Source of the DNA: Pontitalea aquivivens
GTDB lineage: Bacteria; Pseudomonadota; Alphaproteobacteria; Rhodobacterales; Rhodobacteraceae
Reading direction: 5' to 3'
DNA length: 64,000 bases
Assembly: GCF_046507575.1 (NCBI RefSeq)
Contig: NZ_JBKFEY010000015.1
Location: 1-64,000, forward strand
Position numbers and translations under genes: made by a program. Position 1 is the stretch's first letter. Each line of letters starts with the position of its first letter. The notes below the pieces were generated by a model. That model saw only the letters and a program-made list of their open reading frames with translations. It had not been told where the DNA came from and did no database searches. Below are positions 24,004 to 33,313 of this stretch, piece by piece.

Positions 24004-26964
24004 TTATGCCGGGATGACCTCGACAAAATCCTGGATCAGCGCAGAGGCTATATCGGCGTAAATGCCGCTATCCTCGTCGCCGCCAGTCCTGTCGATTTTC
24101 CATTGCTCGACGTAATCCACCGCCGTCCCCCTGGGGAAACGCGCCACGAGCAGTTTCAGCGCGCGCTCCAGGCCCAGCTTGTTGACCAGAGCCTTCCGAA
24201 GAAGGCGGTTCTGGGTGGTCGTATCCAGCGCCCACAGCAGCGTGGGCGCCAGATGGTTGTAGATGCGAAGCCAGTGGTAGTTGGTCTTGAGCTTCGCACC
24301 GATCACGAAAGCCGCGCCCATATTGGGGCGAGGCCCGTGAAGCTCTTGCAGCTGCTCAACCACGGCTTCCGAAAAGCCGAATTGATGCTGCAACTTCCTC
24401 CTGGTCGCGTTGTCCGTCGCGTCCAGCAGAACGATGGTCGATGCCAGTTCCTTGAAGGATTCAAAGTCATCGATCTTTTGCGAGGCCAGCATGATTTCCA
24501 GCCCCCACTTCCGGCCCTCACGCGCCATCACTTCAACCGCACTGACGATTGAAGGGGTGGAGCCGGTCTTGTGGAATTCATCCATGCAGAAGCGCTTTGG
24601 CGTCTCCGCAATGTCCTGAAAGCGCTTGCGCCAGTAGGTCTGATAGCGATCCCGCAGCTCGCCTTCGGGGAAAGACATTGCCGGAATGTCTTCCTCATTG
24701 CCGCTGATCTGGCGCAGGAAGAGCTGCGCCGCGATCATATACATGAGGGCGTTGTTGCGAGACACGCCGCGATCCTTGGACGATCCGCCCACTACAACAT
24801 CGTTCAAGTCGATGGAGCAGATGCGAGCCTCGCCAATGTCCAGCGTCGTCGGGCGGGAGAAGATCGGGAACTGTTCGATAGCCCCGAGCAGGCGCAGGTT
24901 CGCGTCCTTGCAGAACTGCTCTCCATAGTCCTGGCGGAAGTCCTGTTGCGTGATGATCCTCGCCATGTCTTCCAGCAGCGGCGAAGCATAGCGCTGTGCG
25001 ACCATGGCCTCACGGAACAGACCACGCGCGGCGAGAAGATCCACGATCTGCCACCAGCGCGTGGTCTCGCGCAGCGCGATGCCGAGATTTTCACAGAGCG
25101 CATCGATCTCCGGGCACATGCCCTCCTGCCAGCGCTTGGGCTGGCTGGAAATCTCAAGGTCCGAAAGCTGCGCGTAGAGCTGCTTGACGGCCGAGGCCAC
25201 GAAGTCAGGGTTCGTGCGGCCGTTTTCGTCGCCAAGGATTTCGGTCGTGAACGCCTCGACAAATTGGCGCTCCCGGTCAGTAGGTTTGCGATTGCCCAAT
25301 CCCAGCTCGAACGGATTGATGCAGGTCGTGCTGTCGTGCCGGTCGTTCTTGAGGCGAACGAGCAGCATCTGATGACGCATGTTGTCGGGAGCCATCGCCT
25401 TCACCAGCTCGATGAAACCCGAAGACGATGGGCCAATATCGACCACGCCGATGAAGGGCAGCTGCCCGCCTGGCGTGAACACCGCAAATTCAGCGTTGGT
25501 GCGGTTGAGGAACACCGACTTACCCGAGCCGGGCGGCGCGGAGATCAGCGTCAGCCAAAAATTCTGATCGGGCGAGTGCGCTTGCAGAGGGACAGGTTTC
25601 CCCTCCGGCGAGATCATCACCGATTGCCCCTTGCTGAAGAATGGAGCCGTCCGGTGGAAAGGAAACGACAACGCCATTTCCGTGACCGGCGCAACCGCAC
25701 TGCGGGCAATCATCGCCCGCCGCGTCATGCCTGCACAGGTTTCCGCCAGCGCCCGCATCGGATCAACCGACACTTCGACCACAGTGGGGCTGTTCCAGCT
25801 CTCAAGAGCGCGAACAAGCCGAGCACGGCGCTGGGCCAGAACCTCGCGCCCCTCATGCGGCTCGATCCATGTCACGGCCATCATCCGGGCACCGACAAAG
25901 GTTTCCTTGTCAGCCTGCGCGAGCGCCTTCACCTCCATGTTCGCAAGCCGCTTCTGTTCATTCATCGGGGAGAGGAATGAGATCATGGTGTTGAAAATGT
26001 CCTGGACGGCCGAAATCTGGACGCCCCCCGCCAGATGGAGCGCGTAGCGCCAGGGAATATCCGCCTCGCCATGCCCATCGTATCGCTCAAGCCGCTTCGA
26101 CAGCTGGTGGAAGAGCGGCATCTCGCGCGGGAATATCGAGGCATACACAACAGCATATGTGCGCCCCCCGAACTCGACCGACCGCATGTCAGAGGACGCC
26201 TTGCTCGCACTGGTCATGATCTGTTGCGCCAGAGGCGGCGCGAACAGACCCGACAGGTCTTTGGTCGCGTATTCCTTCAACTCGAAGAAATTGCGCTCGA
26301 AAGTGGTCTGGGGTGTCCAATCTTCCGAGGTTTCGTGAAACAGCGCGGCACGGCGCACAGCCGCCAGATCACGGCGAACGCCTTCCTTGGTCTCCCCAAG
26401 AATCTCGCATTTCAGCTGCGCAGAGCGCAGAGCATCGAGAACGCCGTTGACGAAGCCCATATGCGGGCCTTCCAGGTTGCGAACGGCCACAAGCGGGTCC
26501 ATCGCATTCTTGGCGTTGATGCGGCCCCAGCTCGCCCGGTTCGCCGCGAATTCCTTGTTGGTTTCTTCCGCGTATCCAGCGCCGATGCCAGTCCAGCAGG
26601 CGACCAGGATTTCCTCGTAAACAACGCGCTCCTGAAGAACCCCAAGGGTTTCTTCGATCAAGACACTCGCATTGAGCCGCTTCGCCTGCGCATCGCGCTC
26701 GCGTTCACGGCGCATGGCTTCGATGTAGTCAGCATTGTTCTGCGAGCGCTCGAAGGTGATGCTGATCGAGTGGTTGGGTCCGCGCAACAGCGCCCCGATA
26801 GCCTGTGCAGCTATCGCAATTCGCTGCTGATATTCGCTCTCGGTCGCAAGGCTGTCGCAACCTTGGACGCGAATAACCGAGCAGTTTCCGTGATCGTGCG
26901 CGGTGAAATACGGCTTGCCACGCTCAAAGCCGTGCAGATCGCAGTATTCGTCGGAAAATGCCAT
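24004..26964 (-). CDS. dotO: DotO/IcmB (TraU-like) T4SS ATPase
   Basis: A 986-residue VirB4-related ATPase. The N-terminal half is the DotO-specific part, followed by the ATPase domain with Walker A PPGSGKS near residue 475, an IDLNDVV/DEFHKTG Walker B-like region near 700-790 and a conserved ASQKIDDF segment. DotO sits at the inner membrane base and powers assembly or substrate translocation. Length is close to Legionella DotO (1009) and R64 TraU (1014). The ATG overlaps the stop of the upstream gene (ATGA). Together with DotG, DotH and DotL this is the strongest evidence for an I-type system. Confidence 0.93.
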   Translation of the reverse strand: MAFSDEYCDLHGFERGKPYFTAHDHGNCSVIRVQGCDSLATESEYQQRIAIAAQAIGALLRGPNHSISITFERSQNNADYIEAMRRERERDAQAKRLNASVLIEETLGVLQERVVYEEILVACWTGIGAGYAEETNKEFAANRASWGRINAKNAMDPLVAVRNLEGPHMGFVNGVLDALRSAQLKCEILGETKEGVRRDLAAVRRAALFHETSEDWTPQTTFERNFFELKEYATKDLSGLFAPPLAQQIMTSASKASSDMRSVEFGGRTYAVVYASIFPREMPLFHQLSKRLERYDGHGEADIPWRYALHLAGGVQISAVQDIFNTMISFLSPMNEQKRLANMEVKALAQADKETFVGARMMAVTWIEPHEGREVLAQRRARLVRALESWNSPTVVEVSVDPMRALAETCAGMTRRAMIARSAVAPVTEMALSFPFHRTAPFFSKGQSVMISPEGKPVPLQAHSPDQNFWLTLISAPPGSGKSVFLNRTNAEFAVFTPGGQLPFIGVVDIGPSSSGFIELVKAMAPDNMRHQMLLVRLKNDRHDSTTCINPFELGLGNRKPTDRERQFVEAFTTEILGDENGRTNPDFVASAVKQLYAQLSDLEISSQPKRWQEGMCPEIDALCENLGIALRETTRWWQIVDLLAARGLFREAMVAQRYASPLLEDMARIITQQDFRQDYGEQFCKDANLRLLGAIEQFPIFSRPTTLDIGEARICSIDLNDVVVGGSSKDRGVSRNNALMYMIAAQLFLRQISGNEEDIPAMSFPEGELRDRYQTYWRKRFQDIAETPKRFCMDEFHKTGSTPSIVSAVEVMAREGRKWGLEIMLASQKIDDFESFKELASTIVLLDATDNATRRKLQHQFGFSEAVVEQLQELHGPRPNMGAAFVIGAKLKTNYHWLRIYNHLAPTLLWALDTTTQNRLLRKALVNKLGLERALKLLVARFPRGTAVDYVEQWKIDRTGGDEDSGIYADIASALIQDFVEVIPA

Positions 26965-27290
26965 CAGTGCCCCCCCTGGTCATCGACCAGCAAAATGTCC
27001 GGCAGTGTGTCGAAGGTCTTGGGATGGATCTGTTCCAGCTCTGCCGCCGAACAGCGAAGAACCCGGATCAGGGCGGTGCGCCCCACATCCGCCCGGCGTT
27101 CCAGCTCTGTCTCGATCCGGCGAACCACATCATCAGACAGGTTTCGGTGCTCCTGCTCTCCGCGCTCGATGCTGCGCCAGAACAGGTGCATCTTGCGGAT
27201 CGCCGCCTTCGATGCAGCGCGATCCTCGGCCGTCATGAACTCGGCATCCCCGGCGACAACCGGCCCGGTGTAGTAATAACGCCGGGTCAT
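26964..27290 (-). CDS. Hypothetical protein between DotO and membrane protein
   Basis: A 108-residue soluble protein, rich in charged helices (FWRSIERGEQEHRNLSDDVVRR). It overlaps both neighbours by 4 bp, so it is firmly in the Dot operon. It may fill the place of TraS or TraT of R64, but similarity is not visible. Confidence 0.6.
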   Translation of the reverse strand: MTRRYYYTGPVVAGDAEFMTAEDRAASKAAIRKMHLFWRSIERGEQEHRNLSDDVVRRIETELERRADVGRTALIRVLRCSAAELEQIHPKTFDTLPDILLVDDQGGH

Positions 27291-27571
27291 GGCGCACCCA
27301 TCGGGGACCACAGCAACGAAGCAAGCCCGTAGACCACGCCCGACACCGAAATCAGACCCGCGATCATCACAGCCAGGATGTGCCCGACCGGGAACCCTGC
27401 ACCTGCCGGATCGCCTCCGCGCTCCCGCACATGCCGGAACATATTGATGAACGACACGAGCGAGAGAACCAGCCCGAAGACCGATGCGCCGAGAACGAGG
27501 ACGCTGAAACTCAATCCGGCCCAGCTTGTCCAGCTCTGGAACACAGTGCCAAGATGCCTATCGTCTTCCAT
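27287..27571 (-). CDS. Small membrane protein, possibly DotE/IcmC-like (TraQ)
   Basis: A 94-residue protein with two membrane segments (GLSFSVLVLGASVFGLVLSLVS and GHILAVMIAGLISVSGVV). Its place just after DotG is where R64 has traP, traQ and traR, so it may be a short DotE/TraQ counterpart; Legionella IcmC is twice as long. The ATG lies 10 bp after the DotG stop. Confidence 0.55.
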   Translation of the reverse strand: MEDDRHLGTVFQSWTSWAGLSFSVLVLGASVFGLVLSLVSFINMFRHVRERGGDPAGAGFPVGHILAVMIAGLISVSGVVYGLASLLWSPMGAP

Positions 27572-27580
27572 GTCAGCTCC

Positions 27581-29188
27581 TTACTGGACCTGCGCGAAGG
27601 GCAAGCCTTCGAGGAAGACGATGGAGAAGCCGAACCCTGCGGGGGCGGTGACGGTGGGCTTTCGGTTGAACCCGCGAGCGGCGTTAGAAGCCATCGCGTC
27701 CCCGATGGGCCGCATTGCTCCCATGCCGATCACGGCCCAATCGTCATCCGTGAACTTATCATGCGAGCTGTCGGTCGTGCTGCCGTCACCGATGATGATG
27801 ACGTTTCCATCGTTTCCGCCAAAGCGATTATCGACAACGCGCTGTCCAACCTCGCCCACACCCTGAATCAAGCCAGACACCAGCAAAGACGAATAGCGGG
27901 ACAGCGTGTGCTTGTTGACGTCCTTGAAGACCCCGACGCGCAGCTGATCGGCGCTGATCCCCATGGCCGTGATGGGGATCACCCGTCCGTCCTGGAGAAT
28001 GAGGCGGTCGAACTCCATCACCGCGCTTTCGTTGGAAAGACGCAGGGTGCCCTGCACACGCGCACCATTCAGATATGCCGAGCTTGCGGGACCATAATCA
28101 TGCAGTTGCGCAAACACCGGCAGCTGGGCAGCGTCGTCGCTGTTGAACCCATACATGAGCGTGGCATAGCGCTGATCGCCCGGCAGCAGCAGCGTCCCCA
28201 CATCGAAGCTCTGCCCATTCCGCGCCGTATCGTAGATGCGGGAATTGTTGTCGATGGCGACCTGGGCGATCTGGTAGGGCTTGCGCCAGTCATAGTCTGC
28301 ATCGTGTTCGCTCGTGACCGCCGCGAAGCGGTCATAGCCGAGCGCTGCATCCAGCAGCGAGCCTTCGATATAGGATGACGGCGTGTTCGGATCGATGGTG
28401 CGCAAGACACCGTTGCCTGTGGCTGGCGCTCTCGCATCGCTGCGGGTCGTTTCCGGCAGTGTCATGATTGGCGCACGGGATGCGCCATTGCCCGTTGCGG
28501 GCGCTGCCGGTGCCATCGACGGCGCAGCATCGGGCAGGCGCGTCACCGGAAGCCCTCCGGTGCTTCCACCGTCCCGACCTTCTTGGAACTCCATGATGGT
28601 CATAGGAACGCGCCCGTTCCCGCCATCATGGTTATAGCTGTTGATGGTGATGCCCTGCTGGCGGCTCCCGCTCAACAAAGCCCGGCGAAGCAAGTTGTCC
28701 GTGAGTGGATCGCCGCCTGTCGCGCCCGTTACCGGCGCAGCTTCTGTTCCTGCCGCTTCCGGCACTTTGTATTCGATCTCCGGTGCCCGGACCGGCTCAA
28801 TTGCGGTTTCAGCCAGCGCCTCGGGAACGGGCGCTGCATCTTTGACCAAGGCCCCGGCCATTGGATCATGCTGATCCCCCGAACTGCCCTCCATCTGGAT
28901 GACTGGCGGTGCGGTATAGCTCTGCAAGGTGCCACCGCTGTCCTTGATCGCCTCATCAGCAATATTGCGGTTGCTCGTCGCCCGACGAGCCGCTTCATCT
29001 TCGTCTGAAATGACCTGGAAGGGATCGGCGTTCGATTCCGGCAGTTGACGCGGCAAGGTCTGCTGGCTGACGCCGCCGCCGAAGTTTTCCGCGTCCGTGT
29101 TCGATGCCGCGATATTCATCACGACGATTGCGCCGAAAGCCGCGACGACACCGCCCGAAATGAGCAGAATGGTTTTCATGTTCGCCAT
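27581..29188 (-). CDS. dotG: DotG/IcmE (TraO-like) core channel protein
   Basis: A 535-residue protein with one N-terminal membrane segment (ILLISGGVVAAFGAIVVMNIA), a proline- and alanine-rich periplasmic linker (50-290) and a C-terminal VirB10-like domain from about residue 310 (YQIAQVAIDNNSRIYDTARNG, GTLLLPGDQRYATL, SRYSSLLVSGLIQGVGEV in part). DotG spans from the inner membrane to the outer-membrane core complex. It is shorter than Legionella DotG (1048) because the pentapeptide-like repeat region is absent, comparable to R64 TraO. Start 29188 has GAGG upstream. Confidence 0.9.
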   Translation of the reverse strand: MANMKTILLISGGVVAAFGAIVVMNIAASNTDAENFGGGVSQQTLPRQLPESNADPFQVISDEDEAARRATSNRNIADEAIKDSGGTLQSYTAPPVIQMEGSSGDQHDPMAGALVKDAAPVPEALAETAIEPVRAPEIEYKVPEAAGTEAAPVTGATGGDPLTDNLLRRALLSGSRQQGITINSYNHDGGNGRVPMTIMEFQEGRDGGSTGGLPVTRLPDAAPSMAPAAPATGNGASRAPIMTLPETTRSDARAPATGNGVLRTIDPNTPSSYIEGSLLDAALGYDRFAAVTSEHDADYDWRKPYQIAQVAIDNNSRIYDTARNGQSFDVGTLLLPGDQRYATLMYGFNSDDAAQLPVFAQLHDYGPASSAYLNGARVQGTLRLSNESAVMEFDRLILQDGRVIPITAMGISADQLRVGVFKDVNKHTLSRYSSLLVSGLIQGVGEVGQRVVDNRFGGNDGNVIIIGDGSTTDSSHDKFTDDDWAVIGMGAMRPIGDAMASNAARGFNRKPTVTAPAGFGFSIVFLEGLPFAQVQ

Positions 29189-29203
29189 GGGATCAACCTC
29201 CGA

Positions 29204-30592
29204 TCAGTAATCGGCGGTCAGGGAAAACTCCCGACCACTCTGTGCATCCGCCACGATCAGGCTGTTAACGGGCTGGTTGTAGCGCCAGACATTCACTCCC
29301 CCGGAACTGCTGGACGCCGAGGCATCAGCAGTGGGGTTCACGGGGCGGTAGCGGCCACGCACATAGAGCTGGCCGTTGTAGATGTAGCCCTCGATATTCG
29401 GTGCGCCGAGCATCTGGACAAAACGAGCGCCACGCGGCGGGGTGCCATTGGCGAAATCGGTCAGAAACCGATCCGGCTGGAAGCCAGTGCGGTCCACATT
29501 GTTCCCCGCCAGAGCCGAGGACGCGGCAGTAGCATTTGCCACAGCCGTGGGGCTGCGCCCCGGAACCGTGACCGTCAGCGTCACATCGCGCTTTGCGGCG
29601 CTCTGATCCGTCCCAGGCGAAACCAGCAGAAGGCCGAGGGCAGCAGGAGCGCCTTGCAGCTTCACCGACATATTCGAGCTGCGGTCGCGGCAAAGCGACA
29701 GGTAGAGCATGTTGCCAGTGCCCTTTCCGGTCGTTCCGCCGTTCTGATCTTCGGCGGCACAGGCCGAGCCTCCAACCGACACCATGGACGCCTGATAAAC
29801 GACCTCTTCAATCGGCCACGGATTGCCCGATCCGTCGATGAAGGCCACATCGGTAATGACGCCGAGGCCCGGATAGATCGGGGTGACGCCGCTTGTCGAG
29901 CGATCCACCGGATTGATCGTGAGGCGGCGCGAGGCGAATTCGGGCAAGGCATTCGTGACGCCATCGTTGACCTCGACCGTCACCATGGCATCGACCTGCG
30001 GCCGTTCCTCGGCCGACCCGGCCGATGCGGAGAAAATCACCGGCTGCGCGGCACCGCTCACTGTGACGTTGATCGTGCCGTTCGCCCAGAACTGGCAGGG
30101 GTAGATGTTGAGCGTATTGCCGTTACCTCCGGCCTCTCGTCCCTGACCACCACCCTGCCCGCCGCCGCCAGGCTGCGGGCAACCATTGCCGTTGACGGAA
30201 AAGACGTTCGGATCGTGAACGACAGAAACAATCGGCAACGGCCGGAAATCCTCGTCCACGAAATTGACCGCCGTGATAACGCCCTGCCCGAGGCGCAGCG
30301 GTTGCGGCCCCGTGGGGGTCGCGTTCGAGCGCACCCGCACCGCCCGCATTTGCAGATCAGGCTGGCTGGCATAGGAATAGCCGGAACGCGACTGATCGCG
30401 CTGGGCGTCCAGCGTTCGGTCGTTCAGCTCCTTCAACCGCGCCGCCAGCTCTTCGGGCGGCAAGCCCTGATTGGCAGCGAGGAAGGTTTGCAGCTCTTCG
30501 GCCGAAAGATTCAGATCCTGTGCGACGGCAGGCGCAGCCCCGAGCAGGGCAACAGCAATCGCAATGGCAGACACATATTGTTTGACCATCAT
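29204..30592 (-). CDS. dotH: DotH/IcmK (TraN-like) outer-membrane core protein
   Basis: A 462-residue secreted protein. A signal peptide (YVSAIAIAVALLGAAPAVAQ) is followed by a DotH-type domain with LPPEELAARLKEL near residue 35, NATPTGPQPLRLGQGVIT, and VDEDFRPLPI, which resembles IcmK/TraN and VirB9-like strands. The mid part has Gly-rich segments (GGGGQGGGQGREAGG). The protein forms part of the outer-membrane ring. The ATG pair at 30592/30589 follows AGGAATT. It is 15 bp from DotG. Confidence 0.88.
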   Translation of the reverse strand: MMVKQYVSAIAIAVALLGAAPAVAQDLNLSAEELQTFLAANQGLPPEELAARLKELNDRTLDAQRDQSRSGYSYASQPDLQMRAVRVRSNATPTGPQPLRLGQGVITAVNFVDEDFRPLPIVSVVHDPNVFSVNGNGCPQPGGGGQGGGQGREAGGNGNTLNIYPCQFWANGTINVTVSGAAQPVIFSASAGSAEERPQVDAMVTVEVNDGVTNALPEFASRRLTINPVDRSTSGVTPIYPGLGVITDVAFIDGSGNPWPIEEVVYQASMVSVGGSACAAEDQNGGTTGKGTGNMLYLSLCRDRSSNMSVKLQGAPAALGLLLVSPGTDQSAAKRDVTLTVTVPGRSPTAVANATAASSALAGNNVDRTGFQPDRFLTDFANGTPPRGARFVQMLGAPNIEGYIYNGQLYVRGRYRPVNPTADASASSSSGGVNVWRYNQPVNSLIVADAQSGREFSLTADY

Positions 30593-30593
30593 G

Positions 30594-31244
30594 TTAATTC
30601 CTGCGGGCGTTGGTGTTTTGGACAGAGACAAAGCCGTCGATAGCGACCCCGTTGGGGTTGGCGGGCGTCGGGTCCACCCGCAAAACGGTCAGCTCGATGA
30701 TGCGCCGTTCGGCGCGGTAGTCGGCCCCGAAGCGATAGGTGATCGTCAGGGGCACTTCGACCTTCCAGAACATGCGTCCGTGATCGATGCCGGTGGACTG
30801 GATCAGAGGCGGACCATCGGTGACAGCCGAGACGACATAGAAGTTGCGTTGCACCTGGCGCAGGATGTTGGATCGCGCAAAAGCGTCGATGAAATACCGC
30901 CCGCCGACCGGCGTGAAGTAATTCTGCACCGCGTAGGACAGGTTTTCGCGCCAGTTGATATAGTCATAGGTGTGAACGCTGATCGCGGCCCGAGCCGCGA
31001 AATCCGCCAACAGCGCCTGCGAGATATTCGGCTCCGTCAGCGGTGTAGCCTCGCAAACCGCCTTCGCGTCCTTCGTCCACATCCATTCCGTCTTCGGGTA
31101 GGAATTGAACGCGATGATAAGCGCGAGGTTGAAGAGCAGCGACACGGCCAGCGCAACGCCAAGCCCGACGAGCGTAATGATCGTGAAGCGCTTCTGCGAG
31201 CGCACATGATTGTCACGAATTTCGATCTGGGCGTGTGCGTCCAT
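30594..31244 (-). CDS. dotI: DotI/IcmL (TraM-like) inner membrane protein
   Basis: A 216-residue protein with a short cytoplasmic N-terminus, one membrane segment (ITLVGLGVALAVSLLFNLAL) and a periplasmic domain with TEPNISQALLADFAARAAISVHTYDYINWRE (shortened to its ends here), the typical start of the DotI fold, and VPLTITYRFGADYR near the end. In Legionella DotI pairs with DotJ at the inner membrane. Length matches Legionella DotI (212). The stop overlaps the DotH start. Confidence 0.9.
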   Translation of the reverse strand: MDAHAQIEIRDNHVRSQKRFTIITLVGLGVALAVSLLFNLALIIAFNSYPKTEWMWTKDAKAVCEATPLTEPNISQALLADFAARAAISVHTYDYINWRENLSYAVQNYFTPVGGRYFIDAFARSNILRQVQRNFYVVSAVTDGPPLIQSTGIDHGRMFWKVEVPLTITYRFGADYRAERRIIELTVLRVDPTPANPNGVAIDGFVSVQNTNARRN

Positions 31245-31253
31245 CGACTTCCG

Positions 31254-31589
31254 TCATCCTTCTATGGGAGCCAACGGCTCAAAGACTGGTGTCCGGGGAG
31301 TGATTGGTGCCTCGGCCGCAGCAGGCGCGAACTCCTGCCTTGCAGGTATGCAGCCGTAAGAGGAACCATCCGCGACATAGGGGATTTCCTCGATCCGCGA
31401 GAGCATCAGGGCGAAGAAGCCGCCTGCGCAGATAAGGGAAATGGCGTTTGCGACCAGCAGGCCGTAGGCCAGCGAGCGCAATGATGCGACCTGCATGATC
31501 CGCAACGAGGGTGGAACCGGCAGCTCCGGCTGCACAAGCGCGGGAAGCTGCAAAGGGAGCTTATCGTTCTTGCGCTTGCCGAAGAACAT
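31254..31589 (-). CDS. Small single-pass membrane protein, possibly DotJ-like
   Basis: A 111-residue protein with a basic, proline-rich cytoplasmic N-terminus, one membrane segment (LAYGLLVANAISLICAGGFFAL) and a periplasmic tail. Its place directly before DotI and its one-helix topology recall DotJ/IcmM, which resembles the membrane part of DotI, but I see no clear sequence match. The ATG overlaps the stop of the thiol oxidoreductase (TGATG). Confidence 0.55.
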   Translation of the reverse strand: MFFGKRKNDKLPLQLPALVQPELPVPPSLRIMQVASLRSLAYGLLVANAISLICAGGFFALMLSRIEEIPYVADGSSYGCIPARQEFAPAAAEAPITPRTPVFEPLAPIEG

Positions 31590-32341
31590 CACGAGCCATA
31601 CGCCTCAAGGATCGTGGCAGCGTCATCGTTGTTGAAGCCGCGATAGAAGGTTGCCGTGCCATCCGCTCGCGGGATCACGAATGAAGGGACGGCAACCACA
31701 TCGTTCGCCCCCTCATAGAGAGCGAACAGAATGGCAGCATTGTCTTGCAGCTGGCCCTGCGTTTCAGCGCTGCCCGTCGCAGCGGGAATCGCACCATCCA
31801 CAACGGACTGGATTGCCGCCTGCCCTTCGAGGGTGCGCATCCCTTCGATCATGTCTGCGCCGCTTTTCAGATCGCCCAGCAGCGAGACGGGAATCCAATT
31901 GATGTTCGCCTTGCCGTTCAGCTCCTGCATCGCCCGCTTGCAGTAGGGGCAGCGCGGATCGAAGAAGGCGAATATCGGCTGATCTTGAGCAAGCTCGCCT
32001 TCGACCTTGAACGCGGTTGCCTGCGCCAGCGCTGCAAGCAGCGGAGCGACGGACTCTGCGTCTTGCAGGACTGGCGCGAGCTGCACCGGAACACCGTCCG
32101 CATTCAGAGACGGCGCGGGCAGCGGTGCCGGTGCCGGTGCCGCAATGGTCGGAGCCGCCGCATAAGGAACCGTTGGATATGCCGGAACGGGCTGGGTCGC
32201 GGGCATTGCCGGTCGCGCCGAGGCCCGTTCAAGAAATGCGACCTTCTGGGAAAGACTCCCAGCATAGAAGCCGCCTGCGCCCGCAATTCCAGCAAGGGCG
32301 ACCGCGCCCCCGACCAGCAGGCCGTATTTGGTGTTGGACAT
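31589..32341 (-). CDS. Periplasmic thiol oxidoreductase (DsbC/TrbB-like)
   Basis: A 250-residue membrane-anchored thioredoxin-fold protein. One N-terminal membrane segment (LLVGGAVALAGIAGAGGF) is followed by a Pro/Ala-rich linker and a thioredoxin domain with the active site FFDPRCPYCKRAM (Cys131, Cys134) and the cis-proline segment VAVPSFVIPR. This is like DsbC-type TrbB of IncI plasmids, which isomerises disulfides in the secretion apparatus. Cysteines in nearby secreted Dot proteins and the three tandem paralogues may be its substrates. Confidence 0.82.
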   Translation of the reverse strand: MSNTKYGLLVGGAVALAGIAGAGGFYAGSLSQKVAFLERASARPAMPATQPVPAYPTVPYAAAPTIAAPAPAPLPAPSLNADGVPVQLAPVLQDAESVAPLLAALAQATAFKVEGELAQDQPIFAFFDPRCPYCKRAMQELNGKANINWIPVSLLGDLKSGADMIEGMRTLEGQAAIQSVVDGAIPAATGSAETQGQLQDNAAILFALYEGANDVVAVPSFVIPRADGTATFYRGFNNDDAATILEAYGS

Positions 32342-32400
32342 GAAAAAACTCCCGTCTGACCAAGAAAACTATACTCGGCCAATCGAGAGTTTACAATCGG

Positions 32401-32415
32401 TTTTTAGATAGATTT
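32401..32415 (+). promoter_or_regulatory. TTTTTAGATAGATTT box upstream of the thiol oxidoreductase
   Basis: Variant copy of the plasmid-wide motif, 60 bp upstream of the start at 32341. It lies just after the stop of the gene at 32427 and may begin a second transcript in the Dot block. Confidence 0.4.
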
Positions 32416-32426
32416 AGCGTTTGCCG

Positions 32427-33176
32427 CTACGGGCGGAACCCCTGCCCTGGGTTGCGTTCCGGCCGAGCCTGGACACGCTTTTCCAGCTCCGTGGAATAGG
32501 ACTTTTCGGAAATGAGGCGCTGCTTGGTTTCTGCCAGCTGATGGGCTGACTGGCGCATTTCCTCGGGTGGCACGAACATAGAGCGGTTTACCAGCGTGTC
32601 GAAATGCCGAGTGGCCGGATCGCTCCATACGCGGCTTTGGAACTGCGCGTTGTATTCGCGGCGAAGCCCGCGCCGGGCTTCCGAGTAGACCGTTTGAAAC
32701 TCCGTTTCGATCTTCGCCTGGTCGGCCGCAGCGGTTTCAAGAAGCTGTGCCGCCTTGTCGTAGCTCTTCTCTGTGATCGCTGTCGCTGCTGCGCCGACAG
32801 CAACGGAAACCAGCCGTGCATTCTCACGGGTGGCCGCAACAGCCTTTTCCCAGATGGCTTCTGCCTTCATTTCCAACTGCCGGAACACAGCTTCCGGCGT
32901 AGCCGATTGCTCGAAACCCTTAAAGGCTGCGACCTCCATACCCTGCTCCGGCTGGCTGGCTTGCAACTGCGCTAAGATCTCCTGACGCTCTTCGCGCTGT
33001 GTGTCGGCCGCGAACAGAATCAGCGCTTGCTCAACAGCATCCCCGCGAACAGGTTCCGAGCGCAGATCCTCCGCTGACAGGTCACGCCGCACCAAGCCAC
33101 GCTCCTGAAGGAGCTTCAAATAGGGTGACTCTGGCTGGATCGCCTGGTCAAAAAGGGCCTTTAGCGACGACGACAT
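32427..33176 (-). CDS. Hypothetical coiled-coil protein of the Dot block
   Basis: A 249-residue soluble, charged, helical protein. A long alanine-rich coiled coil covers residues 115-190 (IWEKAVAATRENARLVSVAVGAA, and DKAAQLLETAAADQ). No signal peptide or membrane segment. Such a protein might be a cytoplasmic chaperone or an assembly factor, but the sequence does not prove this. Start ATG 33176 is within a CATATG and has GGAG upstream. Confidence 0.65.
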   Translation of the reverse strand: MSSSLKALFDQAIQPESPYLKLLQERGLVRRDLSAEDLRSEPVRGDAVEQALILFAADTQREERQEILAQLQASQPEQGMEVAAFKGFEQSATPEAVFRQLEMKAEAIWEKAVAATRENARLVSVAVGAAATAITEKSYDKAAQLLETAAADQAKIETEFQTVYSEARRGLRREYNAQFQSRVWSDPATRHFDTLVNRSMFVPPEEMRQSAHQLAETKQRLISEKSYSTELEKRVQARPERNPGQGFRP

Positions 33177-33242
33177 ATGGCGCTCCGGTGCTTCTTCTCT
33201 TGTTCGCTCATAGGAGCAGTATCTCTATATGCTCTCAACTTG

Positions 33243-33260
33243 TGTTTAGATAAAGAGTTT
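33243..33260 (+). promoter_or_regulatory. TGTTTAGATAAAGAGTTT box upstream of 33176 gene
   Basis: Plasmid-wide motif in the 137-bp gap between two minus-strand genes, about 70 bp before the start at 33176. It reads in the plus direction here, so its orientation differs from most copies. Confidence 0.45.
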
Positions 33261-33313
33261 AACCTGCGAGAACCCAACGCGCTATAGGCAGATTCGTCGC
33301 TTCCTCTTGTCTT

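Noticed and set aside
24571..25980. Plus-strand open frame of 469 codons opposite DotO
   Set aside because: Shadow of the DotO ATPase; no motif or ribosome site.
29045..30643. Plus-strand open frame of 532 codons opposite DotH
   Set aside because: The DotH reading has a signal peptide and family motifs; this one is rich in Arg/His from reverse reading.
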